DNA of 64,000 bases from Otatea glauca (GCA_036346275.1 CM070730.1:42144918-42208917), one strand, 5' to 3'; numbered from the stretch's first letter, positions 45,010 through 57,700 are shown. A program made the numbers and translations. The notes: generated from the sequence alone by a model not told the origin.

Positions 45010-45234
45010 AGAGAAATAAAGTTTCCGCTGCTGCTTTTCGAGCTTTTGGCTTGTAATAATAATATGTAATTTCAAGTTGCTTAGCATATGTAATATTATT
45101 GTGTATGAATGTGATTTTAATTTGTAACCTGTGCGTGCTAGCCACTTATCATGTGATTAGTACTGTATGCACAGGGAACCCATTGTTGATATTTATTATC
45201 GAAAATGGGGGCCTTACAAGTTGGTATCAGAGCC
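45010..45234 (+). repeat. 3' end of element D's 5' LTR, with primer-binding site
   Basis: 45010-45218 matches the LTR terminal domain (ATGAATGTGATTTTAATTTG, GTGCGTGCTAGCCAC) and ends GGGGGCCTTACA. TGGTATCAGAGCC at 45222-45234 is the tRNA-Met primer site. The rest of the LTR is displaced by element G. Confidence 0.85.
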
Positions 45235-45418
45235 ATGCAGACTATAGGAAAACCTTAGTTAGCATGATCGTTAGTCAAGGAAAAATTTAATAACCTTAAA
45301 AACTAGTGCTTAATTCATAAATATATCTTTATTAATACTTCTCTTTGTTCTAGATATCTGTTAACTTCCTTATCTATTCTTAATTGAAAAATTCTAATCT
45401 TTTCTTTGTTTAAATCAG

Positions 45419-45725
45419 ATGAATATTATCCTATGTTACGAGTCGAATGCTCGTGAGGAAGCAGGAATTAACGGAGTGCTAGCTAAGATGTTGGACGTGG
45501 CTCAGTATGCCGAGAATCCTCGCTATATGGTGTACTATGTGGCTCTCAGTTCCTCTACAGTTGAGTACGCAGCCCGACTGCATATTCCTGCCCTCGCTTC
45601 ATATGATTAAGGGGAGCGCAATTTTGAGGGCTATGGCTCAACTATGGATGTTGCCATGAATGATGCTGCTTACACCGCTGTTGTCCGTCTGCACCATGCT
45701 CTTCCTGAGCTGCACTCTGCCTATC
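45419..45725 (+). pseudogene. ORF1 of element D, N-terminal part (dsRBD-like), cut by Copia element E
   Basis: Homologue of the intact ORF1 of G. GVLAKMLDVAQYAENPRYMVY and VEYAARLHIP align with GVLHHLLEECHYESVPRYVV and KEYATRLFIP; after a TAA at 45608-45610 the frame resumes NFEGYGSTMDVAMNDAAYTA, matching TFDGYGSSIDASMNEAAYQA. The G-Y-G-S/T turn and AA-containing helix are therefore kept between diverged copies. It is interrupted at 45725 by element E; the other half starts at 54132. It begins about 185 bases after the primer site. Confidence 0.75.
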
Positions 45726-47356
45726 TGAAGGACCATGTGGAGGTCCATCAATGTTTATGATGAGTATTTGACTTTATTTGAGCAAGGTGTGCTCAAGTTC
45801 GAGTTTGATTTGGATTGATTTTCAAAATGAAGCATTTTGAGTTGTCTCTGCCAGGAGTGGCAGTACCGGTCTTATGGACGCGGTAGTGATGAGTTGGATG
45901 GTTTATTGCACATCATTGTGGGCATTGCTATGTGAGGAGTTTACTTGTTTTTTATGGTTGCAGGACGACGGTGCTAGGTCATGGTGAGGCGAAGGATGAC
46001 TGGGACTAGGCGAGGAGCGTCGGAGGTCCAGACGGTTGGGAGATCGCGGAAGATGATCGGAGAAGGAGTCCGGGCAAGTCAAGAAGACAAGGAAAGGAGA
46101 TGATGCTAGCTAGATGCGCGTGGATCAATGAGGGCCGTCGGATTGAGGTCTAGTTGATAGGTTAGCGGGTCTAGGTAGTATGCTTTGAAACCGTTCAAAA
46201 ACCCGGTATGTGTGTGGGTTTGGGTTAGCCCTGCATGGCTGTGTGTGTGGGTTAATCCTAGCCCTTAGATGAGTGCTCTAGGGTTGAGGACTCATCCAAG
46301 GGTGGTAGGTGGCCCAAGAGTAGTATAAATAGGGGTGGAGGGTAGCGTCCTTCCTTTGAAGGTTTTGAGGTTTGTGAATGCTCCTTTGAGCTTTGCCCAC
46401 ATGAAAGTGAGGCTTTGTAACCTCTCCTTCCAGAAATGAAAGTTTTATCCAACCACCTCTGAATTTATTTTAGCATTTACATTATGTCTTTACTTTACAT
46501 AATTTAAATTCAGCATTTACTTTCCATAATTACATTCTCGCAATTTACTTTCATGTAATTTGGATTTGCCTCCCCTCCTTCTAAATGCTGCTGATCTTGG
46601 ATGTTTTGAGTGTGTTCATATGGTTTTACATCTCTTTTGCACTCTTGGATTGAGTAGATAATATCTTTTCTTTCAAGTTCCAACTTTGTTCTGAACTTGT
46701 TCTTCGCGCAGCAATCAGTGTTTGATTTCTATAAAACTCTAGAAAAATCTTTTTCAAGTTATTCTTGTTGGAGGACGAGCGGGACTCTGACAACCACTTG
46801 CAGAAAAATGTTGGAGTTCACTTGGTGCACCGTTTTTGCGCCATGTGGTGAAAACCGAGCCCCAAACTTTCTGCTCGAAGTTCTTGACCAGACTGTGTTC
46901 TTAGATTTTTCCTGTTTTTTTTGTAATGCTTTTTCAGTAGAAATTTGGTGGAGTTCTTCACGACTCGGATGCTCATAGGGAGAAAAAGTCTCAAAATTTT
47001 GTGAGCTGCAGAAACCGACCAACCTCCTGTGTAAATTGAGGACAAGTCCTGGAAATTCTGCTTTTGCTTTTCTGAAAGTGACTTTTGTGATTTGAATTGA
47101 TGTCCTTTCTAAAAGCAAGAGTTTGAATTGATTCCTCTTTATCTTCGACACTAGACAACCAGTATTGTGACTCAAAAATCCCCACATATTTTATGGTAAT
47201 TATCCATGCAAGCTTGGGGTACACATAGTTGTCTAGTTTTTCAGGTTTTTCACGATTTCCTTTGAGCGATCTTGTCGAGGTTTTTGTTGGAGTATTTTGG
47301 GGGAAATTTTATTTGCGACCATTCACCCCCCCTCTATTCGCCATCTCGGTCCTTTA
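45726..47356 (+). repeat. 5' LTR of element E (1631 bp)
   Basis: It starts TGAAGGACCATGTGGAGG and ends CGGTCCTTTA (CA mutated to TA). It includes a TATA box (AGTATAAATAGGGG, 46321-46334). It contains a 37-base stretch (about 46773-46809) between two GTTGGAG copies that the 3' LTR lacks, so a slippage deletion or insertion happened after integration. Confidence 0.92.
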
Positions 47357-47358
47357 AT

Positions 47359-47370
47359 TGGTATCAGAGC
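47359..47370 (+). other. Primer-binding site (tRNA-Met) of element E
   Basis: TGGTATCAGAGC, two bases after the LTR end, is complementary to plant initiator tRNA-Met. Confidence 0.92.
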
Positions 47371-47411
47371 CGGTTTTGCTCTTCCATAGATCTTGACCGG
47401 TCTCAAGAGCC

Positions 47412-48700
47412 ATGGCGACGGACAAATATTCCACCAAGCCTCCCATCTTTAATGGAGTTTATTTTCCTTTTTGGAAGTCCCGGATGGAGTCATACATCAC
47501 TGTCCAGGGTTACCTGATATGGCAGAAGGTGAAACTCCCGTATGAGGTTCCTGCTGATGAAAATGTCAGGGCCATCAATATGGTTGACGTTGAGGTGAAT
47601 GCTAAGGCAAGGAACATTCTCATACAGGGTCTTAGCTGCGGTGAGTATGATAGGATTTCTCACCTTCGCTCCGCTCACGAGATTTGGGTAACCCTCGATG
47701 CTTACCATGAGGGCTCTACTCAAATCAAGACTCTGAGGCAGGACCAGTTCAAGCGCGAGTACAACAAATTTGATCAACGCGCTGGTGAGAGTCTCGACGA
47801 ATTTGATCAATTCGAACAATGCTCGACATTTCTTGACCGCACTCGACCTTCGGTTTTGGGAGATGAAGGTGACCACCATCAAGGACACCACTGACTTATC
47901 GACTCTGACTCTTGATGAGCTTTATTCCCACCTCAAGACTCATGAGATCGATGTCGTCTCTGGGAAGACGAAATCTCAGTCGATGGCTTTGGTCACCGAT
48001 CCCATTGGATCTTCTTCTTCTGATCCTTCTATTGGTTTCTCTCTTTCCGCCCTTTGCGAGCTAAGCGATGTCCAACTGGAAAAATTTCATGAAAATGAGC
48101 TTGCTCTTCTCGCTCGCAAGTTTTCTCATGCATACAAGAGGGTGAGAGAGAGGAAGAGAGGTGGCATGATCACCTACTTGAGTGTGGTGGCCCCACCACA
48201 TTTGGTGAACTATCCCAAGCCGGAGAAGGGCAAAACGGCGTTGGCGATTCGAGGCAAAACGACTACACCGACAAGAACCGCAACAAGAAGCCTCCGGTTC
48301 GTGAACCGGCACACGAGAAGAAGTACCGCAACTTCTCCAAGAACAAGAAGCTCTTCCACCGCGTCCTCGCCGGCAGCGACATCAACCTCTCCGACACGGA
48401 GACATGGAGCGACAAGGCGAGGATGATCCGCAAGAGAAGAAGGGCGGCGGCGACTTCTCGGCATGTGCTTCATGGCCGACACCAACGACATCAGCGACTC
48501 GAGCTCTGACTGACTCGGATGAGGTACCCTCCTATGACCATCTCAACGAAGCTTTACGCAAATTAGGAAAATTTCATGCTAGAGCTAGAGCTAGGTGTGC
48601 GGAGCTTGAGAAGGAAGTAGGTACCTTGACTCGGGAGTTAGCTTCACTTAGATCTTCTCCTCCGAGTCACCGATGATTGCTCTTTGTGTGATGCTATTCT
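47412..48700 (+). pseudogene. Copia gag, element E
   Basis: It starts MATDKYSTKPPIFNGVYFPF, the usual beginning of copia gag (UBN2-type: PPIFNG...W), then WQKVKLPYEV, HEIWVTLDAYHEGS and QDQFKREYNKFDQRAGESLD. A frameshift near 47850 is followed by LSTLTLDELYSHLKTHEIDV, the conserved gag middle. Further on a decayed zinc knuckle (CGGP region, about 48185), a basic tract and an acidic region (DSDEVPSYDHLNEAL) appear. Frameshifts at about 47850, 48190 and 48500 prevent expression. Confidence 0.88.
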
Positions 48701-51545
48701 TGTGGAGTTGGAGAACCTAAGGACCATACATGATAGTGTGCTTGCTTGAACTTGATGGTCTTAGGTTGAAGAATGCTAGCACTAGTTACATTGATGCTAT
48801 TCCTATTGAGGCTAGTTTTCTTCATACCCACTCCACTCCATCATGTGCTAATTGCCCTAAATTGCTTGCGAAATTGATGCCATGGCGAACACCTTAGAAA
48901 GCTTTACGCTAGAAATGATGAACTTGAATTGCATGCTTCTAAGGACCCGGTCGGCTCATGTGAGGGTCAGAGGCAACTAAAACTTGACAATGATGCTTTG
49001 AATGTCAAGTGTGATCAACTTGCTAAGGACTTACTAGTTAAGTCAAAAACTGGTTGCTAGCTGTGTGTTGGGGTTAAGGATGATGTGGATCAAATCCATG
49101 TCGATCTTAAGAAGAAGTTAAAAGACCAAACCCTTAGGATTAGAGATGCTCCTTGCGTTTCTTGTGAGGCCCTCAAGATTGAGGCAGCCGTGCTAAAGGA
49201 ACAAAAGCACGTCTTTGAGAGATCTTCTCTTTACGGTTCTTCTTCTTCCTCTCCTTCCCCTGTTCTTCTTGTGCTTCTTTCTTCCGAGATTGCCAGTATC
49301 TTATGAGCACTCTCGAGAAGTTTGTTGGAGGCAAGAAGAAGCTCAATCTTATTCTAGACCAATCCAAGATTAGTAGATTCAATCAAGGTCTAGGTTTGAT
49401 CCCTTGGAGGACGCCTCGGGCGCATCCTCCCACCATTGTCTTGCAGCTCAAGAGTGGTGAGATTGTGGTAGCTCCCAGTGAGTACCACCGTGTTTAGGTC
49501 CACTGGGTTGTCCATAGGACTTCGACCGAGAAGGGTGTTACTCCTATTGCTACGCCTCTAGCAAGCGAAGTACACATGCACCTTCTGTAAGAAGGATGGT
49601 CACCTAGTAGATTTACGCTTGAGCGCCAAGATCACTCGGCGTGGCGTGTTGCTGCTCTTAGGGTATTCGAGGATCATCCCGGACTTTGAGTGCTCCTAAG
49701 ACACACCTTTGCTTCTAGACGAGTTAGAGAGTTGCTGTTTTGGGGGCGTCAAGACTTGGTTTTCATGCTAGTTCTTGAGTTTTAGTCCGGAGCTGTTCGA
49801 GTCGGTCTTTCGCCGTCCTCTTGATATTCCTCGTTTTCCCATCGAGGTAGATATCGCGGCGTGAGGTGTTTTCCGGTAGGAGATCGAGCGACCTTCGGGA
49901 TGGTCGGCTTTTGCACCACGGCGTGCCAACCCGATTTTGACTCTAGATTATCTACGAGTCGCTCCCGATCGTGAGAGTTGAGCGTCGAGAGAGACACTCG
50001 AGTCGATCTTCTTACGTGGTTGGTACTACGAGGTGTCGTATGGTTGATATTGGGTTCCTAAGTCTTCACTCTATCCCGATCTTGAGTCATCTTTCTCTCT
50101 TGTGTCTTGATCGGAGTTAAATCGGATGGGGAAGGGCGATGTTTGGATTGTTGACTCCGGTTGTTCTCGTCATATGACCGGAGATTCTCGTTGGTTCTCT
50201 TCCCTAGTCCGAGCCCCCGGTGATGAGTAAATTACTTTTGGGGATGCATCTTCAGGTAGAGTCATTGCTAAAGGTACCATCTGCATTAACCAAAATTTCA
50301 TTCTTAAAGATGTTGCCTTAGTAAGTAAGCTGCAATACAATCTGCTCTTTGTTTCTCAACTTATCCATGACTCTTTCGAGGTAAGCTTCAAGAGTAATGC
50401 CTGTAGAATTCTTGATTCATCGGGAGGGTTAGTTCTTGGATTTCTAGATTTGGGAGAGTCTTTCGTGCTGATTTTTACGCTTCTTACGGAGACTCTCTTC
50501 GATGTTTGATTGCTACGAGTCCGTGATCTCTCCTTCGGCATAGGAGACTTGGTCACATTGATTTTGATCATTTGACCCGAGTTAGCACCACGATCTCATT
50601 CGGGTTTGCCCAAACTCAAGATGGTCAAAGATTTAGTTTGCTCTCCTTGCCGACATAGCAAGATGGTTCTTGCTTCTCATCCTCCGATCCAGTAGTGATG
50701 GTGATGCACCGGACAGCTTTTACATATGGACATTGTTGGTCGGCTAGAGTGCGATTAGCGGAGGGAAGTGGTTTGTTCTTGTCATCGTTGATGATTTTTC
50801 TAGATACTCTGGGTATTCTTCATGGCCTAGAAGGATGAGACTTTTCTCACTTCAGGAGTTTTGTCGATGGGTTGTCTATTGAGCTCCCGGTGCATTACTG
50901 AGCTATCTGTGCAGTGATAATGGCACGGAGTTCAAGAATTCCTACTTTGATAGTTTACGTGTGGAGTGCGGTTTAGAGCATCGGTTCTCTTCTCCTCGCC
51001 CCTCGTGAGAATGGCGTAGTGGAAAGGAAGAACAGGACCTTGGTTGAGATGGCCAGACGATGCTAGGCAGTATAATACTCCTAGGAAGTTTTGGGTGAGG
51101 CTATAGCTCTTGCTTGCCATGTTTCTAATCGCGTGTTTTTGAGAGCACATCGCATCACACTTCTTATGAGTTGAGGTATGGGCAAAAGCCCAGTGTTTTT
51201 TTCATTTTCGCGTTTTCGGTTGCAAGTGTTTTATCTTGAAGTCTGGTAACCTAGATAAGTTTGAGTCTCACTCTTCTGATGGTATCTTTCTAGGTTACTC
51301 GACTTCTTCTCGTAACTATAAGTGCAGGTGTTGATGCGCATAGGATCATAGAGACCTGTGATGTGACCTTTGATGAGGCTAGCCCAGAAGCTAGACCTGA
51401 TGTTTCAGGCTATTCTTATCCCTCCGAGACCATCTTTGTAGAAGATGAGGATGTTGGATATGATGGTGTTCCACCGGATCCAGTTCCCTCTACACCTAAG
51501 GTGCCTCCTGTTTCCATTTCTGCACTTGTGCTCATTTGCTCATGA
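48701..51545 (+). pseudogene. Copia protease and integrase remnants, element E
   Basis: A coiled-coil linker (49085-49306) leads to the protease active site at about 50130 (WIVDSGCSRHMTGDSRW, the copia D-S-G). ITFGDASSGRVIAKGT and LLFVSQLIHDSFEVSF follow. Integrase remnants: GHIDFDHLTRVST (about 50550), then SDNGTEFKNSYFDSL and HRFSSPRP (about 50915-51000) with GVVERKNRTLVEMARRC in another frame. The last recognisable segment, VTFDEASPEARPDVSG (51363-51545), is the integrase C-terminal side; no RT follows. Many frameshifts and deletions. Confidence 0.85.
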
Positions 51546-52529
51546 ATCATTGTGGTAAAAATGAAAATTAAACAAAATTGACTCTTCTTGTGCACATACG
51601 ACTCAACACCTTGCATTCACAAGACCGCTTCCCATTGCACTTGGGATGAACTGGGAATACATCGTGTTTGACCTAGACCATCCTCTTAAGAGTTCATCTT
51701 GAGATGGTCGCATACGGCTTGAGTCAATTGATTGTCAAAAGAAAATACAAATAAATTAAAAATAAAGACATATGTGGGTAAAGAATGCAAATAATGTCAA
51801 ACATTTGCACCCCGCTATGTCTTGTATGATGATAAATCAAAATTTGCGTTAAGTGATAAATGAGCCCGAAGGACCTTGTATGCTCTTCTAGATTCCCCAA
51901 AGTGTTGAGTAGGTTGAACTCTAGGTTTTCCTTTTGATCCTCAGAGTGGCTATTCTTCTATTTATGAAACTAAAGCTAAGTGTTGCACTTGTCAAATCTT
52001 GCTAAAAATGAAATATTCAAAACTAAACTCGTATTTGCACTTGGACATGTCTTAGTTTAGTCATCTTCTGAAATTGACAAGCTTGGTGTAATATCCTTCC
52101 ATTTTGATCAATTGGATAATCTTCAAAGCTCTTTCGATTGCATTTCATGCATACATAAAAAAATTGATGCCTATATTGCCAAAAGGGGGAGAAAACGTAG
52201 AAAAGGCATCACTAAAAAGATAAAAATGTGAATGCTTATTTGGTTATTATGATCTTTGTAAAACTATGCTACTACTACTGTTGGATCATAATCTCATAAT
52301 CACATTTGACATGTTTAGTTGGATTTTAGAGTTTTTGTTGAAAACTTTCTCTTTCTTAAATTTAACTCTAAAATCTAAATTCCTCTTCGTCAACTTGGTC
52401 ATGGTTCTAATTTCTATCTTTGGACCAAGTTTGACTTTACAACTAAAAATTGCTTTCTTCTTCATTTTCTTCAAACTCAAATTTATGCCTTTTTATGTGG
52501 TTTGTCAATATACTCATCAAGGGGGAGAT
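51546..52529 (+). other. 3' untranslated region and polypurine tract, element E
   Basis: AT-rich non-coding DNA containing two internal AAAGGGGGAG-like tracts: GCCAAAAGGGGGAGAAAAC (about 52178-52196) and ATCAAGGGGGAGAT (52516-52529). The latter directly precedes the 3' LTR and serves as polypurine tract. The first, about 340 bases upstream, looks like an extra tract. Confidence 0.75.
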
Positions 52530-54126
52530 TGAAGGACCATGTGGAGGTCCATCCATGTTTATGATGAGTATTTGACTTTATTTAAGCAAGGTGTGCTCAA
52601 GTTTGAGTTTGATTTGGATTGATTTTCAAAATGAAGCATTTTGAGTTGTCTCTGCCATGAGTGGCACTACCGGTCTTATGGACGCGGTAGTGATGAGTTG
52701 GATGGTTTATTGCACATCATTGTGGTCATTGCTATGTGAGGAGTTTCCTTGTTTTTGATGGTTGCAGGACGACGGTGCTAGGTCATGGTGAGGCGAAGGA
52801 TGATTGGGACTAGGCGAGGAGCGTCGGAGGTCCAAACAGTTGGGAGATCGCCGGAAGATGATCGAACACAGAGTCCGGGCAAGTCAATAAGACAAGGAAA
52901 GGAGATGATGCTAGCTAGATGCCGCGTGGATCAATGAGGGTCGTCGGATTGACGTCTAGTTGATAGGTTAGCGGGTCTAGGTAGTATGCTTTGAAAACCG
53001 TGCAAGAAAACCCGGTATGTGTGTGGGTTTTGGGTTAGCCCTTGCATGGCTGTGTGTGTGGGTTAATCCTAGCCCTTAGATGAGTGCTCTAGGGTTGAGG
53101 GACTCATCCAAGGGTGGTAGGTGGCCCAAGAGTAGTATAAATAGGGGTGGAGGGGTAGCCTCCTTCCTTTGAAGGTTTTGAGGTTTGTGAATGCTCCTTT
53201 GAGCTTTGCCCACATGAAAGTGAGGCTTTGTAACCTCTCCTTCCAGAAATGAAAGTTTTATCCATCCACCTCTGAATTTATTTTGCGCATTTACATTATG
53301 TCTTTACTTTACATAATTTAAATTCAACATTTACTTTCCATAATTACATTCTCTTAATTTACTTTCATGTAATTTGGATTTGCCTCCCTCCTTCTAAATG
53401 CTGCTGATCTTGGATGTTTTGAGTGTGTTCATATGGTTTTACATCTCTTTTGCACTCTTGGATTGAGTAGAGAACATCTTTTCTTTCAAGTTCCAACTTT
53501 GTTCAGAACTTGTTCTTCGCGCAGTAGTCAGTGTTTGATTTCTATAAAAATCTAGAAAAATCTTTTTCAAGTGATTCTTGTTGGAGTTCACTTGGTGCAC
53601 CGTTTGGGCGCCATGAGGAGAAAACCGAGCCCTAAACTTTCTGCTCGAAGTTCTTGACCAGACTGTGTTCTTAGATTTTTCCTGTTTTTTTTGTAAGGGT
53701 TTTTGAGGAGAAATTTGGTGGAGTTCTTCACGACTCTGATGCTCATAGGGAGAAAAAGTTTCACAATTTTTTGAGCTGCAGAAACCCACCAACCTCCTGT
53801 GCAAATTGAGGACAAGTTCTGAAAATTCTGCTTTTGCTTTTCTGAAAGTGACTTTTGTGATTTGAATTGATGTCCTTTCTAAAAGCAAGAGTTTGAATTG
53901 ATTCCTCTTTATCTTGGACACTAGACAACCAGTATTGTGACTCAAAAATCCCCACATATTTTATGGTACTTATCCATGCAAGCTTGGGGTACACATAGTT
54001 GTCTAGTTTTTCAGGTTTTTCACGATTTCCTTTGAGCGATCTTGTCGAGGTTTTTGTTGGAGTATTTTGGGGGAAATTTTATTTGCGACCATTCACCCCC
54101 CCTCTGTTCGCCATCTCGGTCCTTCA
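52530..54126 (+). repeat. 3' LTR of element E (1597 bp)
   Basis: TGAAGGACCATGTGG to GGTCCTTCA. Nearly identical in order to the 5' LTR, with the same TATA box (about 53136-53149). It lacks the 37-base segment described for the 5' LTR. Confidence 0.93.
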
Positions 54127-54646
54127 CTATCGCTTGTATCCTTCCTGGTCGTCGCTTGGAGATATTACTTACCCAGATCCTGCAAGCATTCATCTAGATA
54201 GACTTCACACCTTGGTGGAGTTTAGTAATGCTACTGATGAGCATCATCGCCGCATAGCCTAGGAAGCAGTTGTCTCTCGCCGTCGTGTGGGCTACCTGGA
54301 AGAAGTGATTGCCCCATTTGAAAACATGGGGTTTATCTCTCGCTCGGTCTTAGGAAATGCCGCACCAGAGGCACCTCAAGTTCGGCCCTTTCTTTGCATC
54401 ACACTGCCTTCTTTGCACCCACCGACCTTCGCCGCACCGCTTGGTATGTCGATGGGAGGTAGCCAACACCGCCTTACCAAACGCGCAGCAGAATCCGAAC
54501 CTTCTTCTTCCCGTCGCCCCAAGACAACTCAGACACCCCGAGATGCTAGCTCTGCTTCAGCAGGAAGCTCCTCGGAGAAGTTTCCACCACTGAATGAAGA
54601 TGACCTCAACACGGGTTTTGCTGGTTGGCTTGAAACCAGTGATTAG
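54127..54646 (+). pseudogene. ORF1 of element D, C-terminal part
   Basis: It resumes after the TSD: YRLYPSWSSLGDITYPDPAS, then LVEFSNATDEHHRRIA, stop, EAVVSRRRVGYLEEVIAPF. These align with YCYFPGRPPVGDSVYRDHTR and LNFVNNLDKHYVQIARELLE in G. The C-terminal tail is Ser/Pro/Arg rich (ESEPSSSRRPKTTQTPRDAS) and ends GWLETSD with a stop at 54646. Two in-frame stops across the whole ORF1 mean this copy is dead, but the domain order (dsRBD-like, linker, coiled coil, basic tail) is preserved. Confidence 0.75.
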
Positions 54647-54746
54647 GGCAGCTTAGACCCCGTAGGAATAAGAGGCGACCCTATGTAATACACTTAGCAA
54701 GGCAGACTTTTGGTATTGTACTATGTAATGTATTCAGCAAGGAAGT

Positions 54747-57700
54747 TGTAACATCCCAAAATTTGGCTTATAATTTCGCTCACGTGCATTTTTGTGATTT
54801 TCTGAATTTATTGGATTTTTCCAGAAATTATATAAATTTATTTTAATTAAGTATATTGAACCTTTGGTGAAAACTAAATATATATGGATAAAGTTAATAT
54901 AAAGTTTTACCAAAAATATTTTATTCGAGCTCAGAATGTCTCAAAGTATTTATGAGAATTTTCTGGGATTTTTCCTGATATTTTAATTACTTAAAATAGA
55001 TTAATCTAATTTCGGGAATTATTTTAAATCAAAAGCTTTTGAAAATCGAGTGAACGATCTTGGGCCAAGCCCGACCTTGTGCGTCTTGTGACCCATTCTT
55101 TGTCGCGGCCCGTCGGCCGCTGCGCCGCCGCGCGTGTGGCCGTTGGATGAAGATCGGATGGTTGCCTCCTTCGCGAAACCCTAGTCTGCGAGCCGTTGGA
55201 TCGAGATCAAGTGGTCGGGATAAACCGCGTTATTTTGGTAAGTTTAGATCTCGTCCGTTGGATTTGGAAAGAGCGGATCGGATCGTATCGCCGGATCTAA
55301 TCTTGGCGCTCATCTTGGATCGGACGGTTTCGATCGTCGTCTCCGATTCGGTTTCGAATCCGCCGCGTGATTTAGGGTTTCCTTCCTGGCGCATGCCGAG
55401 GCTATAAAAGCCGCAGCCGCACTCCGATGTTCCTCGTTCCCTTGCGCGGCCGATAGCTCTAGCCTCTTCGCTTGTTTCATTGCCATCATCGCTCGAGAGC
55501 TCACCGTAGTTCTTTGCGGTGCATGCGCGAGTTTTGTGCCATTCCGCCGCCGTCGAGCATCCTCCGCGAATCGGTTCGGATCAGAGTTCCTCGCGTCGTG
55601 TCGCGTCGAGTCGCGCCTTCTTCTCGCGAGTCGCGTCGAAACGCCGTTCGGTGGTCGTCTTCCTCGCTCGGTGCAAGCCCACCGCCGTGTCTCGAGCCGC
55701 GCATCCCTTGGATCTTCGCGAACCGTCGGATCAAGCCACGTCGCTTCTTCATCGGTGTTTCGCTCGGGTAAATTTCTAACCGTTAGATCGAATAGGCGAT
55801 CGGGATTGAGCCACGTAGGGGTAGATCGGTGGCGTCGGATCGTCGCGAGATGCGCGCCGCGTGTCGAGCATCGGCGCGGCGCGCGTCGCGACCAATCGAT
55901 CGTTGCGCGCGTGTCGGGCGCGTGATGCGCGGCGCCGTGGGCGCGTCCACGGTGGACGAGGCGGTTCCGTGGACCGAGTCCATGGACGAGCGGCGTGTCG
56001 GCGCTGATTGGTCGAGTCGGGGCTGATGTCGCGTTGCGCAATAAAGATCTTTTCAATAGAAAAATAATTGGAAAAATCGAAATTCTATTTTCGTATTTTC
56101 GATGTTATTCAAACTTCAAAAGGCTATATCTTTTGCATTTTAACTCGGATTTGAGTGATTCAAATTTCTAAAAATTGTAAAATCAATATCTATTTATTGG
56201 TGAATTTTATTTTATTTTTGGAGTTTGTTTGCTCTCTGGTTTGGTGTTTATTTGCTATTTTGGCATCGTTCGCGTGAGGCGTTGAGCGCTTTCGGTGATC
56301 CGGAGGAAGATTCGTCGCCCAAGACCCAAACTCAGATCAAGACCAGCACCTACTCCAAGGCAAGTTGTGCTTTGATCATGTTGCACCTAATTTTCACCAA
56401 ATCGCTATTTTGTCTTTTAAACTTTATGCATGATATTTTATGTGTATAAATGATTTCAATTAATCTGGGAATTAGATAATATGCCTATTTGAATTAAACC
56501 ATACCTTTTCAATTATATGCCATGATCTATTTGTCACCCTAGGATGTGGAATTATAGTTGATAATCAACATGGGCTAGTTAGATCGTCATAGATTGCTTA
56601 GCCATGCCACGTCATCACATGTGTCAGAATGTCGATACTTAATCTTGACTAATGGAATATGGAACAATGTTTATGAATTGGTGTGTCATGTGTTGTCACA
56701 CAATGATATCAAGTTGTCGTGGCGAGGAGGTCACACATCGGGATTGAAATGTTGATGGCATGTGGTGCTTGGTAATCAATGGGGTGGTAATGATTTTAGA
56801 TTGAGGCAAGTGGCAAGGGCGGTGTGCCAAGGTGGGCGAGTTTGGGCGGTATGTGGAAGTCTTGCCTTAATCACTTTAAGGACTTAACCTTGCAAGCCTT
56901 TGACACGAGTCTCTCTTGCAACCACATGTGCGGAATGGGACAGACCTAGTTGAATAATTTGTGAAACCTAGATTTGATCTTGTCGTGGTGAATAGTGAGT
57001 CCGGGTTACGGTTTAACTCACATGGCGCAAGAGGGGCCTGTTGTGGTGGTTTAACCCTTGATGTTGAAACCTTAGCGGCGATCTTGGGTCTAGGTGTAGC
57101 ATTGTAAAGGCTTTGTTATGATCACTCGCCTTGGTGGTGTTTGGTCGTGTCGTGTGGGTAAAGTGCATAACCTCTGCGAGTGTACAATCTATTCGAATAG
57201 CCGTGCTCACGGTATTGGGCAATGCTAAGGAATTACAGTTAAGGGTTAGACTTTTGTTAAACAAAAACTTGTTGGGATGGCAAGGTGCCATGGAAAGTGG
57301 AAAATTAATTTAGGATTGGAAACTTGGTGTATTTGAAATCTTGAATTTATTAAATCTTGTATTTGTTTCTTGCTTTCCAATCTATTTATTGTATTCTTGT
57401 TAAATCTTTGCTTTATTACAAAATACCCTTACTAGCCATTCCTTTGGATTAAGCCAAGCATATAAAATATTAGACTTGCATTGTTGTGCACAACTTGTTG
57501 AGTGCTTTATGTACTCACCCCAACAACAACAACTTCGAAGAAGAAGAATCTATACCATTCATGGAGGAGGATTACTTGGATCACGAATGCTTAGGGTCAG
57601 AGCCTCGTCGGTTGCACTGTGGCGGCCCGGAGCGCCACTGCGTTTATTCTATTTCATTGCTTCTCATTGATACTCTTTTTAAGCCCTGTGAGGCATTATT

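Larger units (their letters stand above)
45726..54126 (+). mobile_element. Element E: Ty1/copia retrotransposon (8.4 kb), TSD CTATC, lacking RT
   Basis: Bounded by TGAAGGACC (45726) and GGTCCTTCA (54126), with CTATC duplicated at 45721-45725 and 54127-54131, inside ORF1 of element D. It has two 1.6-kb LTRs, a tRNA-Met primer site, gag, protease and integrase, and a polypurine tract. Reverse transcriptase and RNase H are not found: after the integrase C-terminal part (51363-51545) only about 1 kb of AT-rich DNA remains before the tract. Stops and frameshifts are frequent. It could move only with enzymes from relatives, if at all. Confidence 0.93.

Noticed and set aside
45222..45234. TGGTATCAGAGCC as part of a tRNA gene (also 47359, 63293, 40563 on minus)
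   Set aside because: It is the complement of the initiator tRNA-Met 3' end immediately after an LTR end, i.e. primer-binding sites; no cloverleaf or tRNA promoter boxes surround it.
46759..47187. 142-aa minus-strand ORF repeated at 53439-53957
   Set aside because: The repeat is due to the two LTRs of Copia element E; the frame is antisense in an LTR and shows no domain.
55060..56056. ORFs up to 248 aa on both strands
   Set aside because: Same reason: GC-rich part of solo LTR S3; no domain, frames not shared with related LTRs.
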